A stretch of DNA of 42,495 bases from Chlorokybus atmophyticus (taxonomy: Eukaryota > Streptophyta > Chlorokybophyceae > Chlorokybales > Chlorokybaceae), in NCBI GenBank assembly GCA_009103225.1, contig RHPI01000053.1, forward strand, positions 13,756 to 56,250. The letters are read 5' to 3'. Under the pieces are notes generated by a model. It did not search any database, was not told the DNA's origin, and saw nothing but the letters and a program-made list of their open reading frames with translations. Below are positions 1 through 11,451 of this stretch, piece after piece. The position numbers and the translations under genes were made by a program. Positions within the stretch are counted from its first letter, which is position 1, and every line of letters starts with the position of its first letter.

Positions 1-89
1 GGGGGGATGTAACGGGAAGGTACATTAAAGTACCACAGATCGACCATACAAGCACCAAGTCTTTTATGATCGAGTGGGCTGTCACAAAC

Positions 90-383
90 TGCCTTACATG
101 TGGGCGAGCCCAACTGCGTGCCAAAGGTGTTTAAAAGGTTCTGCGTTGATGCTTTGCATTTTGGTTACTCTTCCATCTTATTATAACTCATTTTGCCACT
201 CACTTGCATATGCCCGAGGGTGGGTGAGTCAAGCTGAGTGCTCGAGAGGTGTCTTAAAGCAATTGGGTTGGTTCTTTGCACTTCAGAGCTTGGTTCTTTG
301 CTCTTTCACGATATTACATGTCATCCTGCCTTTTACTTGCATGTGCCTTAAGGTGGGTTAGGCAAGCTGAGTGCTCGAGAGGT
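90..383. repeat. degenerate tandem repeat, unit about 133 bp
   Basis: The 20-mer aagctgagtgctcgagaggt occurs at 231-250 and again at 364-383, 133 bp apart, each preceded by a similar 'acttgcat.tgcc...ggtgggt' block. A third, more diverged copy seems to lie at about 90-165, where 'ggtgtttaaaagg...gctttgca' aligns with 'ggtgtcttaaagc...ctttgca' of the next copy. Copy limits are approximate. Confidence 0.5.
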
Positions 384-402
384 ATCACATGATTTGTTTT
401 GC

Positions 403-448
403 ACATATGTGGGGTACATTTATATGCATATGTGGGGTATATTTATGG
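403..448. repeat. short tandem duplication, about 24 bp
   Basis: Two adjacent near-identical copies of catatgtggggta.atttat occur at 403-426 and 427-448. No function is suggested. Confidence 0.45.
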
Positions 449-3375
449 AATTTTATGCATGCAGGCTCCTGTTAAAGGGGCATGTATATATTTGTTAACA
501 CAAGCCAAATGTAATGTGCAAGCAGAACAGTAACTTACACTGACATTATGAAAGCACATGTACGGTACGCTTGCGAATGTACGCTTGCACATATACGTTA
601 ACACAAATTAAATAATGTGTAAACATAAAATAAACATACATTATCGACATGGATCACTTGGGTCGTGTGAGCCCGCGATGACTTATTGCCGACGGGGCGG
701 GTGGTGCGCCGCATCGACACCATCGCACGGCACGGGGTGCGTCCGCGGGCGTCTGCAAGGTCGCATCGACGGCGGGGCGGGCGCAGAGCGTTTTTAAAGC
801 GATTTTGTTTAACGGAGGACGGGGCGAAAAGTGGGGAAGGGGCNGGACTACTGCTTGAAATAATGTAAATGAAATTGACTGAAGATATGTGATTGACATG
901 CGTCGCGGCGCGGTTATTTCAAATAAAAGTTCAACAATTAATCAAGTTAACAATGTAAACGTTGTACATCATTAAACAAAACGCTTAAATGTAGCCTTTA
1001 TGCCATGATAAGTATATAAAACTATGCTTATACATTTGAACACGTACGCATACAAGACAAACCCAACACATGTAGCAACGTGTATATGTATATATATATA
1101 TATGTAGAGTATAAATTTATTATTATAATTAATTATTATATATGATGCAAGAATAACTTGACCGTGCATTATATACGAGCCGAATCGTATGGCATATGTT
1201 ACGATTGGTAATTTGATTTGTGACATATGCTCGCAAACTACACTTGATATGCTTGATGCTAATGATGCCATGTTTACTATTACTTAAGTTGTACGATGGA
1301 TGATCATAAAACGTTTTAACAATTTGCACAAGATCTTGCTCTATGTGTATCGAACACGTGATCGTTAAGTTTGAATTGATCATGCAATATCGGATTTTAT
1401 ACCTACAAGATCCAAGCAAATGTAATCTTGTTTTTAATCAGTAAATATATGAAAAGTATAAAATGTGTAATTCACTAATGTTGCCATTGTCATTGCTTAT
1501 AATGAACTTTACATGTACATGAATCTATGGTCACTATAATCGTGCATAATATTATACTCTATTTGCTACCGTACGTAGCTTTGATGTTCATAAATATTAA
1601 TTTGTTGGCATACAAAAGGTACATGAAAATTTACATTGATTTTGTACCACATATTGCATAATTTCTATATAAAAACATAGGAATAAAAGCATGTACTACA
1701 AACTCCCGAGTACAAGATATAATCAACATTCGGTTGAACCATTAAATGAGCATAATTATTACAATATGTTTAATGATTTGCATTTATAATTAAAGTTTAC
1801 TTTTGCATACATGCAAAAGTATATAAAAATAAGGAAGCGTATATGATGAATATGATTGTAATATTAGCACATGCATAAAACCAGTATTATCATAAATATC
1901 ATGATTGCATCATACATACATAGATTAAACTCTGGGATTAATGGTGTTCATCTTTGACTAATGATACACAAGAGTAGGCTTTGATTGCACAATCAGTGAT
2001 GGTGTTCAAGTTACATATATGTTTTTGCATTAACATCACGTAGCTAAGCACGTATAAAACAATCACTCATTGTATAGACGTATGGGTATGAATAAATGCC
2101 AATTTATGCCACACAGGCTACAAAGTTATTAAAAGCGTTATCGCATGTGTTTCAGCAGCGCCGTTTGGTCTTAGTCAATCACTGCAGGACGCAGAGAGTA
2201 GCAAGGCTGTGAGTCATCGCCAAGCTTAGTTCATGAGTCGCTGCGAGCGTTACATGACCGAACCCGCATATATTATTTACATACAGGGTCAACGCTGCCT
2301 GCCATCAAACGGCGCACACTTCAGCACATCACGTTTGCCATCAACAAACGAACTCGAGCCTGCGACGCGCCCGTCGTAACGGTCGCGCGCTTTGTAGTCC
2401 ACCGCAGGAGGCCCGAGTGATTTGGGCGCGATGCCAGCCGCAAATTGCACGGTACGAAGCGGGCGGCCGCCTTGCGAGAGGAAAACCGTTACGATTGCTT
2501 GACTTTATGGCGCGCGATGCCAAGTGTGCACTACGCGACAAACATTGCGTGTCCCCAAAGCCACGTGGGGCACACGTTAACAAGCGCCAGGTCGGATTGC
2601 GGAAAGGACGGGAGAGAGTCACCGGCCAGCGCGATTGAGGTACGATGTATGTGTGCACGTGTACCGCTCTGCTCTGTGCAGAGGACTACATGTCAATGTG
2701 TCGTTGTTTTACATTTCTGTATGATTTGATGATGCAAGGCCCTTTCAGCAAGGGGCAGTACGGCGACGACATGCTACGCATGCCTTAGGTCACAACACTG
2801 GTACAACCAGGGGGTAAAATCTTTAAGCCCATAATATATTACACTTACATGTAAGCTTTGCAAAAACTTCATGTCCCACACTTCTTAAAGTTAAATAATA
2901 TAAGCACACAACAAAACACCTTTAACACTTGAGATGTAATGATATGTCGCATTGCACGTGATGTGTTTTATAATAATATAGATGGCTTGCTGATAAATAA
3001 TGAATGGCATTCGAGAAGTTTTGTAATCATTGCGTAGCATACCGTATGCTAAGCATATGATATGCTGAAGATTATATATATTAAAAATGCATGTCTCGTT
3101 TTTAAATACAACGTTAACAACTGGTCCAACTTCATGAACCTCAGCCACGGATAAGCCGACTCATATTATTCACATGTTTAAAATCCTCATCCATCGTATG
3201 ATGTATGTTCACCCAAATGTAGTCAACACGAAGGCTACAAGATGCTTATATACATAAAAGGTACAATCAACCATGTTTGTTAAGTCGCTGTATACTTGTG
3301 ATGCACGTGTTTTTCACTTAATTATATTGCAACGCAATAACAAAATCAGCTTGTTTGTTATGCAATACGCACACG

Positions 3376-3716
<341 letters not shown>

Positions 3717-5259
3717 ATACGCATTGGCAGTTGGGTGGCTTGCAGTAATTACAACATTAAGTTCAAGGCCTCAACTCCCACACTTGAAGGCGTACGTGCA
3801 AACCTTATAACGATGTTACCCGGTACTAACATATGACGCTTTATGCGTCGTTCATGAGACGCCAACAACCTACAGAAGTGCTGGTAGTGTTGCTGTGCCG
3901 CACCACTACTGCCAGTGAGTGTGTCGTAGCGAAGCCGCTCGCGTCGTCGCCACTTGTGCTGCGACTCGCTCAGAGTCGCTGGCGAGCGAGTCGTTGGTGA
4001 CAACTCGGATAACGCCTAATTAGCAGGTGCGGATATTTGATGATGAGTTGGACAACGTGACATCCAGCATAACGAGCGACCGAGAATATCTGTCAACGAA
4101 CCTCAATCGTCTTTATCGGCAGCCGCTTGTCGATCCAACGGTGTACAACGCTCACACCGGTCAACGCGCGCACGCCCTGGTACCGCGAGCGCGCGCGCGC
4201 GCGCGCCCTGGTACGACGTGTCGGCTAGCTGGAGCATTTATCGACTCAACTTTATAGGCCTATCTGCGACTCGCCCATATCTCCCCCGTAGTAGCCCCCA
4301 ACCCGTACGTCATGACGGGGAACAAACGGCGGAGGAGAGCCATCGTCTATGGCCGGCTGGGCTCGCGGGCGTGTCGCGACGCGACCACCCGGCATTGTCA
4401 ATCTGGGAGCCATTGATCCCTCGCACTAGGTAGCCTCCAGTAGCGGATCGCAGCCGCCACAAGCCAATCAGATCGCCGCTTTAGGAGAGGCATGTGCCTG
4501 ATTGGGGACTGTGCCCCTCCCCTCGAGAACCAAGATTACACTTTCGGCGCGTACAAGTTTTTGCGTACGGTACCGTGCGCTCGCAAAAAGCACCTGCGCG
4601 GCACCACCTCATGTGACGCATCTCAGTCAAGCAGACCAGGTATTATTGATACGAGCGCAGAATAGAGGCAACAGTATAGATATCGGCAGTAGCTTAGTTG
4701 AGTCTGGCCTTGACTGCGGTTGAGTTTTGACCAGCGGGAGCCTTGAATGATTATGCAAGCCTACAAGGTTGTCATGAAATGCTCGGAATAGAGTAGGGGT
4801 GGGGCTAAAAGGGGGGTGACTCACGTACGAGGGGGAGGGGAGCCAATCAACCTCTCTCCGCCGCTAGCGTTATGGCTGGTCCACGCATGCCGTGAGCAGC
4901 GGAAAGCAGCTAACAGCACCGCCGCCGCCGCCGCCGGCCCCTCTGAGGGAATTGCCGAGGTGGTTGTTAGAGCGCAGAGAGTGCGGGGTGTAGGCGGCAG
5001 CAAGGTGGCGGAGGTGGTTGTTGTGTGTTGAGGTGGAGAGCTGTGTGTGCAGTGTGCTGGTGTAGTCCACGCTCAAGTGGCGGGCAATTGAGATAGTCAA
5101 CGCCACAGACAGACAGTGCGTGGGTGGGTACACGCTTGCTGTAAGAGTGGGTGTACCAGCAAGAGCGGTGTTGTGTTCTCCTTGTCTTTCTTCTTGTCTG
5201 GCTGTGCGCCAAGTGGTTGCAAGTCAGCACCCCTGGCAAACAATCTGCTCCTCCTCACC

Positions 5260-7167
5260 ATGGCGGCGGCGGCCAAGGATTCGCCTCCGCCGCCACCTGG
5301 ACCGCGTGGCAAGCGGCCACGTGGTTCAGCTGCTAGCGGCGGCGGCAGTAGAAGTAATGATGGGAGCACACGAGTCAAAAGCGCCTGGAATCCAGAGGTG
5401 AGCAGCAACAGTTCCGCTTGTTTGCATTACATGTAGTAGTTTGTATGCATATCAACGGCATTAGCTGTTGTTGATTGAACAACTGTTAGTAGTGAAGCGT
5501 GCACATGCCTTCAGTTGGGTTGGTTGCTGTACTCGTTGCTGTTGGTTTGTTGAGCAATGTAACCAAGGTGGTTACATTAGACTATGGCTGTGTGGCGAGG
5601 TGCAAAAGGCTGGTATTGTGTACAAGAAAACAGATTGTACAAGCATACAGAGAGTGCACCATTGTAGTGGCAAACAAGTCCCTAGCTTGGCAAGGAAGAC
5701 TCATCTCAAGACAAGGCAGATGCGAGTGAGATGAGAGGGGTAAAGAAATGGCCTTATTGAAATAGAAACTGTACATGTAAGGAGGATACAGACTCATCAT
5801 TGGTTGGGTAGTTATCTAAACAATGTTTGTCAACGAGTTCGCAGTGTATTGGATGTCCACTTGGAGTGCAGCGTGCTCATGAATGCTGTGTACCACAGGA
5901 GGACAGGATACTGCAAGAGCTGATTGCTGAGCATGGGCCAAGGAACTGGTCGGTGATTGCGCGCGGACTTGAAGGAAGGTCCTCCAAGTCCTGCCGATTG
6001 AGATGGTGCAATCAGCTCAGCCCGCACGTGCGCAAGGAGCCCTTCACAGAGACTGAGGACCGCGCCATCATTCGAGCACACGCCCTGCACGGCAACAAGT
6101 GGGCCATTATCGCGAAGCTTCTACCTGGCAGGTAGGGAGTTGTTGCTTAAGCTTGCCACCTAACAACCTATTATTGACCTTGGTTGTCATGCTCACCCAA
6201 CAACTTTTCTGGCAGGACCGACAACGCCATCAAGAACCATTGGAACTCCACACTGCGGCGCAAGTACCCGGAGGCCGGCCTGGCTGCTGCAGCGGAGAGC
6301 AGCAGGCCCTCTTGCTCCATGAGCGAGGATGCTGACTCAGTATCCATGCGCAGCGGCTGCGAGCAGAACAGCGTGTCCCCACGCAAGCGCCAAGCAGAAG
6401 ATGAGGGCGCAGACAGCCCGGCCACCACACGACGACGACGTAAGTTAGTCTCCTGCGCTGTGCGCACATGCTGGGACACGTGATCATCCTGCTCCTTGCT
6501 TGTATGCAACAACATGCCAAACAACTGAGCAGTTCCTTTGGCTTCAGGCACTGTGCGCACATCTGAGAGTGAGTCAGAGACCCGCAGCGATGCGGGAGAG
6601 TCCAACACTTCCACTCTCTCCAACGAACCAGCGGCATGCGATGTCAGCAAGTTCTCGAGCGCGCCAAGTCTGAGGACACAAGGGCCCGGCACGCTGAAGC
6701 CGCTGGCAGTCCGCTTCGGTCCCATCCCCATGTACTTCTGGGAGCCAGTGAACCCTCCGTCATTCACGCCTGGAGACGAGGTGGCTGCGATGGAATGGCG
6801 TGAGCAGGTGAGTTATCAACAGTTACATCACATCACGGTACATGGGCGTGTGCGTGTGCAAGGGACTCACTGTGCTCTCAACCGTCCGCAGTTCATGCAG
6901 CAAACAATGACGCAGTACATGACGTATGCACGAGCACAAGTTGCTGGCAACGCCAGCACTATGATGCCACCTGTCTCACCGACGTCGCCCTTTGAAGGCC
7001 CAACCATGCGAGTGCGCACGACTGCGCAGATAGCTCAGTCGCACGCGTTCCAGTCTTTTGTTCCGCCTGCCAAGATGCAACCAGCACAAGAGCAGGCTCC
7101 TGAAGTGCAGCCGCTCCCGGAGCCGGCTGCGGAGCTGCAAGCACTCGTAACAGAGTCCGCAGCGTAG
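5260..7167 (+). CDS. R2R3-MYB transcription factor, MYB44-like (subgroup 22)
   Basis: This is a sequence-specific DNA-binding regulator expected in the nucleus. Exons are 5260-5397, 5899-6131, 6216-6439, 6548-6807 and 6892-7167, about 376 aa, with all splice phases matching. The start ATG sits in a good context (caccATGgcg) and opens a Pro/Gly/Ser-rich head. R2 covers about residues 40-91 with three Trp (AWNPEED, NWSVI, RLRW). R3 covers about 92-142 with Phe replacing the first Trp, as is usual in plants. The motif SCRLRWCNQLSP and recognition helix TDNAIKNHWNST are hallmarks of the plant MYB44/70/73/77 group. The tail is Ser-rich with basic RKRQ and TRRRR patches and a conserved-looking block VRFGPIPMYFWEP. 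The intron after GR/TDN matches the usual second intron of plant R2R3-MYBs. The last intron (6808-6891) is 84 nt and open in frame, so its retention would add 28 aa. I am sure of the family; the target genes are unknown. Confidence 0.93.
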
Positions 7168-8424
7168 GTTTGTTCGTAGTATTATTGTTGTCCGTTTTAG
7201 CTTTGTGTTTCCATTTCCTTCAGAAGGATAGATTTCCCTAGCGTAAGTCTGTACAGCAGCAACTGCGCTTGCTGTACAGCTTGCTGTCTGGCAGCTAGGC
7301 CAGCGCAGCAACAGTACTAGTAGCCTTCATAGCAGCAGTAGTTTGTTTGGTTTACTCCGCAGTTTGACTATCACTTAGCCCCTGGACCCAGCCCGCATTG
7401 TAGTGCGTTTAGGATCGCGGCCCGGATGTGCCTTCTTCTTCTTGGGAGTTGTATATATATACTAGCGCTACCTACTAGCGATATTATAGCACCAGATTGG
7501 ATCTCTCTTTTCTTACCGATTCTATTGAGGGCTCCTCTTCCAGTTTGCTCATTATCGTCCTGTTCCTCCTTGCATGCCCTGCCTGTTTACTTGCCACAAT
7601 GGCCACTGCACAATACCAAGTGACAGACTGGTAAGATATATCAAAATCAATCCCACAATTCAAGCTAGCTGACATGATCACAGTACTCCAGCATCCAACC
7701 TGCGATAATCAAGCTTGTGGAGTTTCAAGTTGCAGGTTGCATGTGCAATAGCGGCAGTGCAGTCCACGTCACATTTAGGGCGCAGTGTGCACAGGGCTGA
7801 TATAGATGACTGCACTGAGCTTCGACCGCCTGATGGCGAACAACTGATCTTCGAACACGACACGCAATTGCCCAACCCTTCCGCACCAACGCCATCCAGC
7901 TGTCCTGCTGAGCTTCGCAGAGCCAGCCCTGGCTTGCAGCGGAGCTGCACGGCATTGCACTAGACCTCGACACCGGCGAAAACACAAGGGCCCTCCACGT
8001 TCCAGCCATTAGATGGCTTTCTTGCTCGTGAGGTTGTGCAAGCGTTGCCTGTGCCTGCCTTACTACTGGTGTGTCTTTGCTGTGCAACACGGCCACTTGT
8101 GCGTGCGTGGTGACCACTGGTTCCCACTTAAAGCCACTGGATTAACGACTCACACGCTCTCTGCTTTTCAGCTTGTTCTACACGACAGCATGCATGCGCG
8201 TGCAACCACGTGCATGCAGCAGACGTGCATGTTGTAACTCAACAACCCAAGCTGCAATTCAGCTTGACTCCAGCACTCTTCCCCTCCGCAACCTTGTCCT
8301 CCTTCCCCACGACCTAGTCGTCGTCCTTCTCCGTTTGCTCCACGCTCTTCCGCCTCCGCTGCTGGACACGCTGAAGCTAAGCGCTGCTGTGCTACTGTGC
8401 TGCAGCAGGAGACGAGCAGCAGCA
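7168..8424. other. spacer between MYB and the next gene
   Basis: This should hold the MYB 3' UTR and the promoter and 5' leader of the following gene. No conserved frame is seen. The frame of the downstream first exon stays open upstream to about 8173, with an in-frame ATG near 8194, so the downstream protein could start earlier than annotated. The stretch just before 8425 is CT-rich and encodes only leucine-rich low-complexity sequence if translated. Confidence 0.5.
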
Positions 8425-10395
8425 ATGGCAGCGGCGGCGGCGGTGGGGGCGAGGGCGGTGGGGTTGGCAGCGGAGTCGAGCGGAAGGGCTACGCAGCCCG
8501 GGGCGAGGGTGTTAATTGCTGGAACCAGCAGGAGGAGGAGGACTTGGAGGACCACGAGGAGGCTGGGGTGGTGGCAGCTGGCGGAGAGGAGAGTCGACGG
8601 AGGAGCCGCCTTTGTAGTTGCCGGCGAGCTGCCTTCGCCGCTGAGGCGCAGCTTGCAGCAGCGCCGGCACGACTATGACTACTACGACCCCGAGGAGGCC
8701 GTCGCTCGCCTGCTGGGTTTTATTGAGCAGCTGGACGACCTGGTCTCCTTTGAGGACAACTACACCAAGGCCGGTGCCATCTGGTGGGTGACTGACTGAC
8801 TGGAGCAAGGGCCATGCGTGTACATGTGCACCAGCAGTTGCTTGAACCAACTGCTTGTACGCGTATATGCACTCCACACTTCCGTACTCGTAAGCCGTGC
8901 ATTCCTACACCCTGTCGCTGTGGCAGCACTGCAGTAGAGCTCTCAGTCAGGCGTAAGCAGTAGCAATAACAGTACAATAAGCAGTAGTTTCACCAGACTT
9001 GAAAAGAGAGAACAGTTCAAGCTTGAACCATAGCATGTTTTGTCATCCATCTTCGCACATCACCATTGGCAGCAGATGTCTGGCTGCCCGCTTCTCTCAG
9101 CGGTGTTTGATGCCAAAGGCATGGGTGTGCGCAGGGGAGCGATTGAAGACATTCCCGCGGACAAGAGGCATTTGCTTCTGGAGCGATTCGATGCAAGGTA
9201 CTGCAGGTGTTTCGTTTATCAAACCGTGATAGCGGTGCATGCTGGCATGGGTTGTGCTTTATTGGTCACAGCGCATTCGGTCGTCGCCATCATCAGCTGT
9301 TGCCACACATAGCCTGATGCTTACCTAGACAGCTTGAGCGACTGTGGGGAATGACGGAGGATCGCACCAACGATGAAGCCATACGTGCTGCAATCAAGTC
9401 TGGTGTCAATGTTGCTTCAACTCTACCATCCTTTGCTGCGACCGAACCTGTCCTCAATGAGGGGACATACGACGGCGTGTCTCCAGGAGGTATAGGAGTA
9501 ATCAATATGTTTTTTACATTAGCGTGCAACTTGCACTTCACTCTGAACATATTTGATGTATGGCAGTGTTCCCTTTGGTGAAGAGGTTTCAAAAGGTGAC
9601 TGCCACTGTGACGCATACATTCTTGTTAATAGATATTTTTGAGTACTTCCTGCGAGGGCTCATTCCTCAGTGAACAATACCAATAGTGAGCTCAGTTGTT
9701 GTGTATGTGTGTAAGTCTCGACGTATGTCATTGACGTGGTGTCGACAGCAATTCTTTCGCACAGCTGATGGCAAGCAGATGTACGGACGCGTTATCTTGG
9801 GTAAGCATTGTCTATCCATTGCCTGGTAGGGTGTGTACAAATGGCGTACTCGCTGCTGTGTTACATGCTAGAGTTGCATGCTGATGTGTTGCACAGGATT
9901 CCCGGGAGGTCGCTTGCTCGGCGAGATCGCTCCACTGTACTTTCGCGTGCGGCGTGGCGTGACCATCACGGCCACGGACGTAGCTGCGGACATTTGCTTG
10001 GTGTATGGAACGGGACAGCTGCAGCTCAGGCCCCCAGATATACCCGCTGGATGGCCCATGCCAGGTAAACGCATGTGCATCATCGGCAAGCACATGTCCA
10101 GAGCTGATCTACCACACGACATCTTGCCGCACAGATACTAAGGATGCCAATTTGTGTCTGTCTGACAAACTACGATCTGTCTTCAGCACCCCACCTATAC
10201 CCTTTCAATAAAGGATTACGCGATTATCTGCGCCTGGTCGGCCCTGGTGTGCTGATCGGCCAAGGCTGGAACGAGGGTGGTGGCGTTGAGGATGCGTGGC
10301 GCGAGCTCTACAGCGATGCTGAGCCAGAGCCTGAAGAAGTCGTGCTGCAACAGCACTTCTCCTCACCGTTTCTATTGGTCCGGCAACACAGATAG
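8425..10395 (+). CDS. unrecognised 7-exon gene, about 367 aa, possibly organelle-targeted
   Basis: I do not recognise the family. Exons are 8425-8787, 9076-9197, 9329-9489, 9567-9595, 9749-9800, 9897-10064 and 10187-10395. All junctions have GT-AG borders and consistent phase, and the joined frame is complex and non-repetitive. The N-terminus is rich in Ala, Arg and Ser with few acidic residues over about 70 aa, like a plastid or mitochondrial transit peptide. A compact domain follows, with segments FIEQLDDLVSFEDNY, GFPGGRLLGEIAPLYFRVRRG, DVAADICLVYGTGQL, LRDYLRLVGPGVLIGQGW and a C-terminal SSPFLLVRQHR. The terminal 'LRxxGxGxLxxxxG...FxLVR' pattern is loosely like plastid lipid-associated (fibrillin) proteins, but the similarity is too weak to name it. 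Exon 4 is a 29-nt microexon. An acceptor 3 nt earlier for exon 2 and an upstream ATG near 8194 are alternatives. It is convergent with the sugar transporter. Confidence 0.65.
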
Positions 10396-11451
10396 GTCAG
10401 TGACATCAAGGTCTAAGTTGATCATATGCCCGGCTAGTTATACTGGGGCAGCTTTGCTTATCGACTAGATGACCTTTGCAGAAGGTGTATAGCAGTTGGA
10501 ATACATGAATAGCAGCGGTCAATGCAACGTGAGGGGTACTGCTCTTGGTGCATTGGAATGGCGACTGTCGCATGGCAGTATGTTCCTTAATGATTATGGT
10601 CTGCTTGCCACCAAGTCGGGCTCATCCATTGCACTTTCTCTTGATACGCAATCTGCAACGGTTACCCCTCCCACATGCCAAGCGTCTGTGATGTTCATGT
10701 TGCGCATGTGTGGCTACATCACTACCATTTGCCACACCTTCCGGCCAAACGCGGTTTGCAAAATACAAGCATACTGACAAGTAACAAGGAGGAAGGTTGC
10801 AATGGTCAAAATCAGGTGAGTGGTGGAATTGTTGCCTACAATGGTTGAGATCGTTTCTACCGCCTGTTGTCATGCTTGCGCTAACAACTTTCAACGTCTT
10901 GGTACTGTTACTGTGGCAATATTGTCTGCCCGTGAGCTCATGAAGGGATGCTTCAGTGGTCAGTTGGTAGGTTTGCATTGTAATCTCTACCCGTCTTCAA
11001 CACCAACGTTACACATGTCCAGAGATCAAATTTTGAACCCAGTATGCACCTGTTATTATGTTGACATGATGCAGGTGTCTTGCACTGGGTACTGCAAATG
11101 GAGTTGGCTGCATATTTCCCATGTTGGCAACAGTGCAACACCAGTCAGTGTACCACACAAGCTTCCACCAGTCATGCATTTAGTGATAAAACCCAGTGCT
11201 CGCACAGCGTGCATTGCACAACACAGCGACTCGAACCATTGCTTACACCATATGTACTACACTTCATCACAGCCACTACAACCAAAAACCAAGCTAACCC
11301 TGTACAAACTACGCTATTTAGAACTCGTGCTTGTGTTCGCAGCAGTGGTCTGTGTGGAGTGCTGGCAGTCCTGCACTGCTCAGCCAGGTGGGAATCAAGA
11401 AACAAATACTGACTAAGCGACTCTTAAAAGTTGATCAAGCTGAGAACGTAT
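10396..11451. other. spacer between two convergent genes
   Basis: The 3' ends of the unknown gene (+) and the sugar transporter (-) face each other here, so the region should contain both 3' UTRs and terminators. I see no conserved coding frame. The open frames present on both strands are short or lack any motif. Confidence 0.5.

Noticed and set aside
7715-7963. 82-aa frame between MYB and the unknown gene
   Set aside because: No motif, no splice partner, and an overlapping frame on the other strand is equally open.
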